From: Lentinula raphanica
Taxonomy: Eukaryota; Basidiomycota; Agaricomycetes; Agaricales; Omphalotaceae
NCBI GenBank assembly: GCA_027919835.1
Contig: JANVFP010000003.1
Span: 372,001 to 436,000 of the forward strand
Direction: 5' to 3'
Length of the DNA: 64,000 nucleotides
Of the stretch, positions 12,657 through 23,215 are shown in pieces. The notes under the pieces were generated by a model. The model worked only from the letters and a program-made list of their open reading frames with translations. It was not told where the DNA came from and made no database searches. How positions within the stretch are numbered: position 1 is the first letter of the stretch; the number at the start of each line of letters is the position of its first letter. The translations under genes were made by a program, and so were the position numbers.

Positions 12657-14915
12657 ATGTCAGAGATTAATAAGATGGATGAAAAGTCCAGCGCAGAGGG
12701 TAGCCACGATTTCTCGCCTGAGCTGAAGGAGCAGCCTATCTCGAGTGAGTTTTCCCTCCACCAAACTAAAATGCAACAGCTTTTTTACTATCATCCTGCA
12801 GTCGGTCAACCTACGCTTCGAGATTATCTCATCTACGCCTCTGTGTCCAGGTCAAACGAAATCAAGCCTGCTGATGCTCAAGTGTCCGTACTTTCTGAGA
12901 TCCCATCACTTATCCCGGGACGCTGACCGTCTTTCAGAGAGGTGGAGCATGTAAGGAAAACCGAACACCAGCGGGAACTTGATCAAGCTCGTCGAGCTCT
13001 TCGGACAGCCACTTGGGCATCCGTGTTCTATCTGATCACCACGGATATCCTCGGTCCTTTCAATGCCCCCTTCGCTTTTTCCCAGGTTGGTTATGTCCCA
13101 GGTGCAGTTTTGTACGTTGTTAGTGAGTATCCTGTCTTGAAGTATTTCGACCACCGTACTAATCTTCCATAGTGGGAGGCGTTGCCTGTTTCACTGGTCT
13201 TCAGCTATGGAGGTTATTCTGTCGATTAGATTCACATGAATTCCCTGTCAAGACGTACGGTGACCTCGCGGAACGTATCCTTGGGAAAGAGTTCAAACAT
13301 TTCTGCACGGTACTTCAATCAGTGCAGTTGATCATCAACGTCCGTTGATCTCTTTTCAATTCTACGCCGTGTGTTGATAGTCACCATTAGGTCGGCGTTA
13401 TATGTCTTTCTAACGCTCAATCATTGGAGCAATTGGCGGCGAATCACCAATTCTGTTTCTCAATATCCGTCCTGATCTGGGCTATCGTTGGTATGCTCCT
13501 CGGTCAAGTAAGGTCTTTGCAAAAGTATACGTTCTTCGCCAACTCGTGAGTACTGTTGTTCCATTTACCACCTACTTGAACTCAATGGGTCATTAAACAC
13601 ACAGCGCTGTCTGGCTCAACCTGTTGATTATCTTTACCTCGATGGGTTTTGTCGCCCACTCTCCGCCAAATTTCGCTGCTGCTGCAACATCCCTAGGCGT
13701 ATCACAGGGTCCCGTTCAGACTGCAAAATTTGTCTCCATACCTTTGTTCGATAAGGTAAGACACTGAACTTGAATTTGATGTTCTATTTTTTTTCTTACC
13801 ATGGAGTCTACTCAAGGTGAACGGTATTATGCAAATGGTCTTCGCATACGGAGGCGCCATGATTTTCCCTGAATTCTTGGCCGAGATGAGACGCCCCATG
13901 GACTTTTGGAAAGGAATGGTGAGTGTCATCAAACCCAAACCCCAACTCGAGATCTCACCCAAACCCGATGACAGATATGCGCACAACTCTTGATCTGCAC
14001 TGCGTATCTGATGTACGGCTTGTTCGTATACTCCTTCCAAGGCCAATTCACTCTGCCCCTGGCGTACCAAGGGGTCAGCAAACAATCCTGGCAAGACGTT
14101 GGGAACGTATTTGCTTTGATCACCGGTATCATCGCTGCCGGGCTGTACGGAAACATTGGAATCAGTTGAGTGTCCTTCAGGTTGATTGATTGATCAAGAG
14201 TGGAGTGTTGACGGCGGCGAACAGAGGTGGCATACTACAGTATCGTCGAAGACTGGTTCAAGGGACCTGCACTTACTAGTCGTACCGGTCGTTTCATCTG
14301 GACTGGTGAGCTAGGCCAGGATCGTAAAACTTTGTCTGACAATAACTGATGGTTCCTCCAGGTATGGTTCTCGCATACTGGTCTCTTGGTAAGTCCATTT
14401 CAAAACGGAGTCTACGATAATGTTGATTGATTTCCGTCTGCAGCATTCATCGTTGGCTCTGCCATTCCTCAAGTAGCCACAGTCTCTGGAATCGTCGCGG
14501 CCATCTGTATCATGCAGTTTTCGTATACTTTCCCCCCTCTGTTGATGCTGGGGTACAAAATGAAGATTTCGGCTGCCGGTCTGCTCGAAGAGGACGCACT
14601 TGCCTTTGGAGAAGTCATCGACGCACATGCACCATCCAAAGATCCCGGTGACACTTGGAAGCAGTGGTCAAGATGGAGAAGAGGCTTCTTCGGTGGTAAA
14701 TGGTACTACAACTTGTTCAACCTCATCTTGTTCTTGGCAAGTCTTTCGATGGCGGCCTTAGGTTGGTTTCTATCTTCATTCTTGTGTTGCGATTTCGACG
14801 TGGTCTAATCATTACCCTTTACACGCTAGGCATGTACGGTTCTGGGACTGCGATCAAAGTTACTTTCCAGACCACGAACGCCGCGACATCGTTTGGGTGT
14901 AAATCTCCCGTATGA
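12657..14915 (+). CDS. Amino-acid transporter, AAAP/AVT type (MTR-like)
   Basis: Polytopic membrane permease of the amino acid/auxin permease family (PF01490), related to the Neurospora neutral and aromatic amino-acid permease Mtr. Twelve exons: 12657-12744, 12802-12850, 12938-13122, 13173-13339, 13391-13545, 13605-13755, 13817-13918, 13975-14164, 14225-14305, 14362-14388, 14444-14761 and 14830-14915, giving 532 residues. The hydrophilic N-terminus of about 75 residues contains LRTATWASVFYLITTDILGP, where the first transmembrane helix begins with the family's Gly-Pro-containing unwound segment. About ten further hydrophobic helices follow (for example AGLYGNIGIKVAYYS and WSLAFIVGSAIPQVATVSG). 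Likely a proton symporter at the plasma membrane; substrate not readable. One exon is 27 nt. Confidence 0.9.
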
Positions 14916-15069
14916 TCTTTGGATGCAACCTTACGTTCGGATTGTAATGTGTGTAGTCAGTACATTTCTGTAAATAATTCTTGGGATTCGCGTTTGTAGA
15001 TTAAGAGAAGCCAATGAAAACCAGCTCACTGGAGATAGGTGTAGATAGATAACGCGGTTGAGTGCCTGA

Positions 15070-15671
15070 TCAATTTTCTCTCCATCGATGAGCACAGGAT
15101 GTACAGCTAGATTGAATATATGAGTTTGAGATGTGAAGATTGCGAAGCACAAATCTAACCGATAGACTAGAAGTAAAGTGTAAAAGCAACACTGAGTAGG
15201 TCTTCGGTATCAGCAAGGGGGATTGGGCATACAGGTTGTCATAGGTTCGTCAGCAGACCGAATTTGCAGCTGATAGAAATAAGCCTTGTTGTTGTTACAT
15301 TTCTCGCAAGAAGCTATTCGTTTCACTGTCAAACCAGGCGAAAAAAGGACAGAACAAAGAGACAACTCACCCAGAGTTGAATCAGCATGTTTCCACATCT
15401 CATCACCACCCAGCACATCATCCACAGTCTTTCGTTCAAGTTTTGTTCGTGAGGTCATCTTGAATTGACAATAGACGTTGCGACAGGTTCGAGGACGATC
15501 CAAGATAGAAAACGGATAACCTGAGGTCGATATTCTTCAAGTCGAACATAAAAGCAAGCCGACCTGCTTTGTTATCGGAAATTCATACGGGCAAGTGTTG
15601 CAAGACCATTTATTGTACCCAGTCTCGCCTGAGATGACAAGGATATTTGCGCAGGTAGGGCAAAACAACAT
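15070..15671 (-). CDS. RPC11: RNA polymerase III subunit RPC11 (C11)
   Basis: Small zinc-ribbon subunit of RNA polymerase III that stimulates transcript cleavage and supports termination and reinitiation in the nucleus. Exons 15671-15564, 15458-15371, 15313-15233, 15166-15160 and 15106-15070 give 106 residues, the family length. The N-terminal ribbon starts MLFCPTCANIL and has a second pair in WSCNTCPYEF. The C-terminal TFIIS-like ribbon has CEKCNNNKAYFYQLQIRSAD, containing the RSADEPMTT acidic hairpin, then FYRCTSCAHRWREN. The residues FYR and the start of the following Cys codon come from a 7-nt exon (15160-15166); no other splice choice restores the second ribbon. Neighbour to a small secreted protein transcribed in the same direction. 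Confidence 0.93.
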
Positions 15672-15952
15672 GAAGGCGAAGAGAAGGATTACCGTGAGAA
15701 CAAATCGGTAGATTATTCAATGTCGATCTCCTCGATTGCGCTTCAAGTACCAAAAAAATCGACATTCAATAAATATAGACATACGTTAAGGGAATGTTGA
15801 GTGCTGGATATCATCGAGCACTGAAAGAGCGACAAAATAAATAGTTTAATAATAAAAAGCCAAATTTTCCGGCTTCAAAGACTCAGCAGTCAGCACATCG
15901 GAGTCCACACACAACGTTCCAAGTATGGAGCGTGCCCCAAAAGCCGATAAAC

Positions 15953-16608
15953 CTAATTGAAGTAGTCGACGTTCACAACCGTTACATTGAGGTCCCCGTT
16001 TCCGTTCGCAGCCGCAGAGCCTACATGGAACGTCGATTAGGTTCAGTGAACATTCCACAACCAGTGATCCTTGTACACATACCTGCTACCTGACCGTCTG
16101 TATTGCACCAGGTAAAGATCCATTGAACAGCGAGAGAAACGTCGCTACTGTTTTGAGATATCAGTTCAAGGGCTTTTCTCTTTCTCATAGAGATGTATTT
16201 ACCAGAGTGAGGCAGTCTCTTGAACACCATCCACGAGTGAGAACAGAACTAGCGTCGAGTTGAGCTCGACTTTCCTCTTGTATTTTCCATCTTCGTCAAG
16301 CGTGCTCGTGCTAACCGAGCAATTGGAACCACCAATGGCGACAAGGTAGTCAAAAGCGGCGATGACATCTTCGACTTTTGAAGTGTGGCTAGTCTTAGAG
16401 CATTGGTTCGTCATTCGCTTGGAAAGCTCTGGGTTGGAAGCTCGCGTTTCTAAGTAACAGATATGTGAATCAGGTGAAGGTCAGCACAGCCCAATATCAG
16501 AAATTACGCACGGAGAGCAGTAGGAACGCTTGCAGCATCAGTAAATGCCAAGGGGAGTGAAAGGAGCGTCACAGTGGTAAGGAAGGAAGCAAGTCTCGTC
16601 ATGATCAT
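15953..16608 (-). CDS. Small secreted protein
   Basis: Four exons (16608-16512, 16449-16203, 16147-16083, 16020-15953) give 158 residues. A second in-frame ATG at 16602 (MTRLASFL) is an equally good start. The first 25 or so residues are a signal peptide (LASFLTTVTLLSLPLAFTDA). Four cysteines follow in the mature part (NQCSK, SNCSV, SLCSD, TWCNT), compatible with two disulphides, and a hydrophobic segment VEDVIAAFDYLVAIGG sits between them. The tail ends NVTVVNVDYFN, with an N-glycosylation sequon. I recognise no family; it fits the broad class of fungal small secreted proteins. The role is unknown. Confidence 0.72.
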
Positions 16609-17342
16609 TTCGACTATGGTCTGCTGGTGTTTCGTTTGAATGATAAAAGATCGTAATATCAACGCGCAGCGCTCGTGCTCGAAGCCCTGGTTCGCGAATA
16701 GGAATAAAAGAAAGAACTGGTTGGGGGAAGAAAGTTGAAGGAATTGTGCAGAAGAATTTTGCGAGGCTTAGATTTTAAATCATCAGAGTGGCCAGGCACA
16801 GGGCTACAATCTGGTACAATCTGTTGCAGTTTAGAGCAGTTTACCCGTTGAACGCTGTTTCACGCGCCGTCGTATCAAGGATATCAGGTCGTATCTCGAC
16901 GCTCGTCGCATTTCAAACCGTCGGGCGTGATGCATTGATCCTTCATCTGCATCAGAGGTCAGAAGCCCTGGCTCAAACTTGTGTTATTCTTTTGCAGATA
17001 CAGATCCGAATCACTACGGTTCATTTCCAGTAAGCAAGGCAAAAACTCTGTACAGCATGTGCTTACTGTGTATCGATGAAGGTTCTCTATGCTGAGGACC
17101 GTTTGGGCAGTTGTTATAGCAGCCTGAGACACTGACAGATGCAGCCAGAAGCGTGAGCAGTCCCGCTTGAGCGCTTGAGCGCTCTGCTGTAGCGGCGGCC
17201 TGTACTAGCACCTTGCGCACCGCCTTCGCCAGATCATGATGAATTTCACAGAAACGTTCGAGTTGATATGAGAATATGAGAAGCAAAATACCGTCGTTAA
17301 CATGATACATATATTAAATCACCCACAAAACATGACCAACAC
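16609..17342. other. Intergenic, no gene seen
   Basis: Contains the upstream region of the secreted protein and the downstream region of the DUF6699 gene. A minus-strand frame at 17014-17310 has no start in good context or family resemblance. A short GC-rich inverted motif lies near 17165-17185 (GAGCGCTTGAGCGCTC). Confidence 0.4.
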
Positions 17343-18183
17343 TTATGCAGTGAGCTCCATGACAAATATGTTCGCAGCGCTATACCCAAGTCTTTGCTTT
17401 GCGTAGGAATCTTTCCGCTGCATCCTGTCATAGAAAGTCCGGTCGCGAAGCCAATCTGGTTGGAAAAGCAACACCTGTTAATCGCACATACATCTGAAAC
17501 GTTCCCCTTCGTCTTACCCAGTCGTTTGAATCTAGTGGGGGCAGCCGCAGGTTGGTAGTATTGCCAATTTGGTCCCGAAGCTCGCATGGCAGCAGCACGT
17601 TTGACATGGTCTTGCAATCGTTGTGGTAAAGAGGAAAATTCAGCGTCGGTGACGTTATGCTCTGAATAGCTGTAGGGACTCGTAGTTCAGTGCATTTTGA
17701 TTGGAAGTAGTAGAAGCGTGAGTAACACACTCTTTCCAAAGTTGAGTGCAAACGTCTCCGAGATTGACACCTCGCTCGTTCTTCACGATCGTGCACCAGG
17801 GTGATATTTCGGTAATGATGATAAGCTGGCTGACTCGAGGCAAGGTCGCAGGTTCATCCTTAGCCGTGAAAGGCAAATCCCTATCACGCGCATCCTGGGT
17901 AAATCCACCGGTTTGCCCTGGAAGAGAGTTATGCGTGAAAGACCGGAGCTGGATACAAATGCGAAACGAACCTGTAGCAAGGTTGAAGAGGAGATGGAAA
18001 TCGGGACTTGTGCCTGCAAGAATCGGATTGAGCTGTAAATCCGTCTGAAGCAGGTACAGGTCGGTTTGTGAGAGCACTGGTCCATCTGTTTCGAGGGGAT
18101 GAGTTATATCGCGAGTGGATGTCGATTCTACGAGACTACTACTTACAAGACGAACCAGCCGCCCATTTGTTGATCGAATCCAT
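17343..18183 (-). CDS. DUF6699 domain protein
   Basis: Five exons (18183-18147, 18085-17972, 17917-17731, 17669-17518, 17455-17343) give 200 residues. The pattern is typical of the mushroom-expanded DUF6699 family: NKWAAGSSYGPVLSQTDLYL at the start, LNPILAGTSPDFHLLFNLATG, then PATLPRVSQLIIITEISPWC followed by a GVNLGDVCTQLWKE strand-helix unit and a C-terminal FKRLDWLRDRTFYDRM. The whole protein is essentially one domain with no signal peptide. Its biochemical role is not known. It is divergent from the CCDC124-like gene (start codons 320 bp apart). A second DUF6699 gene lies at 26607-28275. Confidence 0.85.
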
Positions 18184-18502
18184 ACTGATCTGTGAATTTA
18201 GAGATGCTGCTATTTGTTGCTCTCAAGGGAAGGACAAGAGAGGGTGTTGCAACAGTAAGCGGGCAACAGCAATTATCAGTCAGGATGACTCTTTGTTGAA
18301 CAGCCACGAGACGAACACGAGGAATGGAAGGAGAGAAGGCTGAGAAGCAATGATTATCGGAAGTAGATTCTAATCGATCAGTCCACGTGGCTTTAGAGAT
18401 AAGATAAGATCATGAGATCAGCCTCCAGCCTCTATATCTCTGTCCACATCCACCATCGTCGTTCATCTTACCAGTCTCTTCTCAAAAGCATATCGAAAAA
18501 TT

Positions 18503-19649
18503 ATGGCACCCAAAGGCGGAAACGCAAAGAAGGAAAGTGGTCGTGCCAAAAAAGCAGAAAACGAGGCAAAAAAGCAAGAAGCAGTCGCTGCCGAAAAGGT
18601 ACCCACAATCTCGCATTGCATATCGTGTACGATGCTCATATGTGTGTCTTTTGAAACCTGGTAGGAAAAGAAAGAAGCTGCGGCCTGGGAAGACGGCGCG
18701 AAAAGCAACAAAGATAAAGCAGCCAAGGAAGAAAAACGTAAAGCCGAGTTGGCTCGAAAGGCTGAGAACGCCAGGCTCTTGGCTGAGGAAGAAGCCTCTG
18801 CACCAAAGGCCAAAGCAGCTCCGAAAGCTGGAGCTAAGAAGGCAGCTAAGCCACAGCCTAAGCCTGCTGGCCCTGGTGCTATTGCAGCCGGTGGCGGGCT
18901 TAGTAGCAGTGCTCAGGATGAGGACAACGCCAAAGGCCAGGATGAAGGGCCTAAGGAGGTTGAGAGTTTCCATGCGACAGGTATCGATAATGCTTTGGAT
19001 CTTTTGGAAGTGGTCACTGCCAAGATGGACAAGGCCAGTGTTGGTAGTCAGGCAGCAGGGATCGAAAGACATCCAGAGGTATTTTGATCTTTCTGAGACT
19101 GCAACGATGAATCCGTTTTGATCATCGATCTCGTCTTAGCGTCGATTCAAGGTTATTTTCTTTCACAGCTATGTTATCGAAGCGCATCTCAAACCATGTT
19201 CCTGTTAAGGCTGCCTTCGAAGCATACCAAGAGCGCGAACTCCCAAATCTCAAGCAGGAGGTACGAGTTTCATTTTTAACAGCTTTGTTGCTGGTCATTT
19301 CTGACTCGGTACATCATTCTCTGATACTCATCCTTCATCACTACTATGTTCGTCGTGATCACCAGCACCCTGGTCTCAGGCTACAGCAATACAAGGTCTG
19401 TTGCGATCTTCTATCATGTTTCATGTTTCAGTGACCAAGGAATCTTTTTACAGGATTTGTTGTACAAACAATTCCAGAAATCTCCAGAGAATCCGTGGGT
19501 CGTGTGATACCATCTATCTCCACGAAGCTAATCCAACTTCTTGTAGGTTCAATCAGACTACCGTAGCCTACGACGCCTCGAAGGACGAAAAGATCCAAGC
19601 CCTGAACGCGAAGAAGGCACAAGTCGAGAACCGGTTGAGGCAATATTGA
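18503..19649 (+). CDS. CCDC124/Lso2-type ribosome-associated protein
   Basis: Homologue of human CCDC124 and, more distantly, yeast Lso2, which bind ribosomes and are linked to hibernation and recovery; cytoplasmic. Seven exons (18503-18598, 18665-19078, 19140-19151, 19210-19260, 19366-19395, 19454-19494, 19547-19649) give 248 residues. The N-terminus is a Lys/Glu/Ala-rich coiled coil (AKKAENEAKKQEAVAAEK, then EEKRKAELARKAENARLL) that in this family contacts the ribosome. An Ala/Pro/Lys linker follows. The conserved C-terminus reads IERHPERRFKAAFEAYQERE, LPNLKQEHPGLRLQQYKDLL and YKQFQKSPENPFNQ. Four exons are tiny (12, 51, 30 and 41 nt); the 12-nt exon encodes exactly RRFK, the centre of the conserved block. 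Confidence 0.92.
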
Positions 19650-20241
19650 AAAGGGCCGAATTCATGATCAAGAGATGGAAGGGGCCCGTGTCCGTGAAGC
19701 GGCTTTTGCTGGAGATGTATGTATGTATGCAAGCAGCGCCTCGCGGAAGCGTTGCGGAAGAGACCGACAAATCGTTTGGCATGCGCAGCGGAAAGTCTAC
19801 AGCTTTCTGCGCGCCGCTTACAGACAAGAATTTCGTCATGTCCCTTCATGGATAATTGTCTTGGTTGGCACGCTGGGTCGAGGAACATCGTGTTCAGAGG
19901 GTGGATATAGAGATGAACGTGGTACGAAGAGAGCCAAGGCTATAACTTAACTGCATTGGAGTAAGGACAAGTCATTGTTCAGCACTTGTGAAAAGTTTAT
20001 CAATATGGTTGTCGGATGATGCGTGATAAATCACTAATTGGATCGATATACGGCTTTATCTAGAAGCTGTAGACCAGTACACAATTCACAAGACAATTCC
20101 ACGTATGCTTAGCTGTGGCGACCTGTGCCAGAGCTGCGACCGCCGACGATATATTCCTAATCTGGAAATGCTTATCTAATCCCCAGACCACGTTTATAGG
20201 CGCAACCAAATTTTTTTCTCGGCAGTCCATCTCTCCTCAAC
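19650..20241. other. Intergenic, no gene seen
   Basis: Downstream region of the CCDC124-like gene and upstream region of calcipressin. Several short frames on both strands, none supported. Confidence 0.45.
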
Positions 20242-21072
20242 ATGAAGATGATGTCCAGTTTCTCTTCTTTCGTTGTCTCTATGCCATCTGCACCATACAC
20301 TACATTCTCAACGCCGCCAGAGAAACCGACAAACTCTCTTGCAATCACCCAAGTCCCTGACGAATTTTTCCATCCCGCTGTGCTTGGTGTCCTTCGGGAT
20401 CACTTTGACCTGTATGGTGAAATCACACATTGGGTCCCGTTGCGTGCTTTCCGTCGTATCATGGTAGTGTTTACCGAGGAAGATGCAGCAGAACATGCGA
20501 AACGTTCCTGCGACCGGATTCAGATTAGTGCGACCCAGGACAGGTCTGTCGAGTTACTCGTGTCGTACCTGGTTCCACAACTCATACTGTCTCCTTCTTT
20601 CAGGCCTGCAGTGGAGCTGCGCGTCTATCGTGCAGATCCTAATCCCATCCTACCGCAATCCGCGTTTGCTTCCGGATCCTCGTATATCCCTGCCGACAAT
20701 TATCTTCGCCCTCCTGCACTCGAGAAGAACTTCCTGATCTCTCCACCCGGTTCACCTCCAGTAGACTGGGAACCTATCAAAGAGGACCCGCCGAATGCTA
20801 CTCCGCTTGCTGGAGACTTGATGGCTGCGTTGCAAAAGCTTCAACTAGAGGAACGTAGCCGGGAAGGCAACCAAGGTCCCGAGATCCTTTTGCATCCGGA
20901 AGACGGCGATTCGGGTGTTGGTGTCTATGTTGAAGATTGCGATACTAGTGCGGCAGAAGTTGAGATTGAGATTGACGATGAGGACTGGGTGTATGGTCAG
21001 ACTGCTCCTGCAAGAAGTAAATGGAAGCCAGTGACGGCCATGCCACCCATGCACGCGACGTTGATGGTCTAG
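20242..21072 (+). CDS. RCN1: Calcipressin (regulator of calcineurin)
   Basis: Binds and modulates the Ca2+/calmodulin-dependent phosphatase calcineurin in the cytosol (RCAN family). The RNA-recognition-like N-terminal domain is visible (GVLRDHFDLYGEITHWVPLR, then RIMVVFTEEDAAEHAKR). The family signature FLISPPGSPPVDWEPIKEDP is the calcineurin-docking SP-repeat block. The acidic C-terminus (EVEIEIDDEDWVYGQ) ends in a basic stretch. One intron, 20544-20603 (GTCTGT to TTTCAG), is 60 nt, in frame and free of stops; spliced, the protein is 256 residues, and with the intron retained it is 276. The start at 20242 is the first ATG; ATG at 20248, 20251 or 20281 are alternatives. Confidence 0.92.
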   Translation: MKMMSSFSSFVVSMPSAPYTTFSTPPEKPTNSLAITQVPDEFFHPAVLGVLRDHFDLYGEITHWVPLRAFRRIMVVFTEEDAAEHAKRSCDRIQISATQDRSVELLVSYLVPQLILSPSFRPAVELRVYRADPNPILPQSAFASGSSYIPADNYLRPPALEKNFLISPPGSPPVDWEPIKEDPPNATPLAGDLMAALQKLQLEERSREGNQGPEILLHPEDGDSGVGVYVEDCDTSAAEVEIEIDDEDWVYGQTAPARSKWKPVTAMPPMHATLMV

Positions 21073-21809
21073 GATTGCGTTCTATCTTGGTGAGTTTCTG
21101 GAGATTTGTCGTTTTGGTGATGATACACTATATCAGACCTGTTCCGATTGTCGATGAGGACAACTTCATATTGCCTTTTTAATCTGACTTATCTTGATTA
21201 TTCTCTCGTATCATAACTTTGGTGACTGACCCACTTCATCCAGTGTTCAACCTCCCCGTTATGTTTTTGATGTACCTCAACCAGTCAATCTTGTATCATG
21301 TGAGTCTAGGCTTCTCTTCATTCTTCTCCTCTTTCAAGATGAATATACCTATCAGACCTGTTCCGATTTATGTGAGGACAACCGATATTGCCTTTAATTC
21401 TGACCCTCCTCTCTTTTCATTATGTTCTCGTTCTCGTTCTGATGCATTTTTTTCCCCTATAGATCATCATCTCAACCTCGCCATAATCCGCATCTCCATT
21501 GTATACTGTCTTCGATCCTTTGATTTCGTTACCTTCTGTATATTCCAGTTTCTATCATATGGACTCATGCTATGCGTTGTGGAACTTGTACACAAATTTG
21601 TTCTTGTATACAATTCGGATCTATTTTACTCGTTTGACTCATCCATCTAGCTGGAACTTTTAAAGCCCTGCATACAATGTACCCTTTGGTCAGAGGCCCA
21701 GTCTATCAAGCAACGAAATCGGTTTTCTCCTCGTCTTCTATTTGCTTTTCATGTATCCAGTGTCCCTTGACAAAACAAAGGAAACGATCAAACATACAGA
21801 CGATGCATA
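21073..21809. repeat. Calcipressin 3' region with an imperfect direct repeat
   Basis: Two copies of a segment of about 55 bp, starting ATCAGACCTGTTCCGATT and ending in TTGCCTTT(n)AATCTGAC/AATTCTGAC, lie at about 21134-21187 and 21348-21404. They are separated by about 215 bp and differ by small indels. No gene is supported; the rest is pyrimidine-rich. Confidence 0.6.
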
Positions 21810-23215
21810 CTAATCATTGTCTTCTTCCTCACTCTCGTAAGCCTCGTTTCCTTCTCGATTCCTAAGCAGTTGCTGCATTTTCTTCACCTCTCTAGAAATC
21901 CTAGGGTTTTCTTCCTCTCCGTCCGATGTGTCGACATGACCTCTAAACGTTTTGTTCGCAATTCTGTATTCTCTCTTCAAACGCAACTGGAACAAAGTTC
22001 AAGGCTTGTTTAAGACCGAAGAAATTTGTTCATACCTCAAGATCCTTTGCCTCCTGATCTTGCACTTTTTCGACATCCATGTCTTCTTCGTCATCCGTGA
22101 AATATTCGTCATACACCATTTCATCAACGTCGCCTTCACCACTTGACTCCTTGGCACGTCTTTTCGCAGTAACACCGCTATCTTCCTCGTCTTCTTCTAG
22201 AGTATCATCTATGCCGTTGTCAACAGCTTTCAAGCGACGTCCGCGTGGCCCGAGACTTTGCTGCGACTGATGTACGAGAGAGCCACCACTGACGAATGGC
22301 TGTCCTTCGGCTTCATCTTTCAACGTGGTAGCGGTAGCGGCTGAAGGACCCCTGCCATTCCTTCGATGTAACCCGTGAGCAGGGTCTTGCTCAAGACTCT
22401 TCCGATACTGCGCAGGACGTCGTGATTCAAGAAGAAGGTAGAAGGAAAACCAAAGCGAAACGTACCACAGACACCGCCGTAGGTATCCCAGGGGTAAGTT
22501 TCTTTTGAAACTTATAATGTCGATGGGATGGAACAAACTTGAAAACGTCGTTATAAGGGATCAGAAACGCGTGCGTTTCTGCCTTGCCTGCGTCGTCGAA
22601 TTGGGCGGTCCAGATTTGTTGCCCGGAAGCATCCTCGATCACCCATGGATCTTTCTCCTCGTTCCTCAATCTCTTGACTTCGTCTGGAATGCTGAACACT
22701 TGTCTGGCTCTTTTCTTTCCTACCGTGTCCCCGTCTCGAAAATTAGGCTCTGCACTGGAACCTCCAGGCTGTACTTCACTTCCCACCATGACTACTTTCC
22801 CGTCCGAACCGATAACAGGCTGTCCATCGATACTTGGCATGGGACGCATAGCCTCTCTAGTTCCGCTCATTGAAGAGTTCAACTCCCTCATGCGTTTCTT
22901 CCGGTTCAGCTTTATTGGCATCTGCCAGCCCATGATATCCACACTCTTCCTCGACTCAAACTTCATCGCATCATACTTCCATCCGTTCAGCGCTGAAGAC
23001 ATGATTCGAAATTCAAGATATGGACCGTCAGGTGGCTGCAGGTCGGCCTCATCATCGTCAGGCTGCAGTGGTGGAGTTGTCACTGGTAAAGACTTTGCCT
23101 TGGTCAAAGAGCTGGACGCTCGAGTTTTCGACCGGGGTGAGGATGACGGAGTGTTCTTCCCATTCTTTCTGGGATGAAAAAGCAGAGAAATGTCTGCTTT
23201 ACGTTTGTGGGCCAT
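21810..23215 (-). CDS. TFG1: Transcription initiation factor TFIIF alpha subunit (RAP74-like)
   Basis: Large subunit of TFIIF, which recruits RNA polymerase II to promoters and aids start-site selection in the nucleus. Three exons (23215-22466, 22407-22036, 21986-21810) give 432 residues. The N-terminal triple-barrel dimerisation region shows EFRIMSSALNGWKYDAMKF, the helix KLNRKKRMRELNSSM, and WVIEDASGQQIWTAQFDDAG followed by AFLIPYNDVFKFVPSHRHYKF. The middle is an acidic and basic linker (DEYFTDDEEDMDVEKVQDQE). The protein ends at a short charged tail (NEAYESEEEDND). I do not see the C-terminal winged-helix domain of longer TFIIF alpha proteins, so this is either a shortened form or the winged helix is too divergent for me to recognise. 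Confidence 0.85.

Noticed and set aside
22584..23177. 197-codon plus-strand open frame
   Set aside because: Antisense of the TFIIF alpha gene, whose protein blocks are unmistakable on the minus strand.
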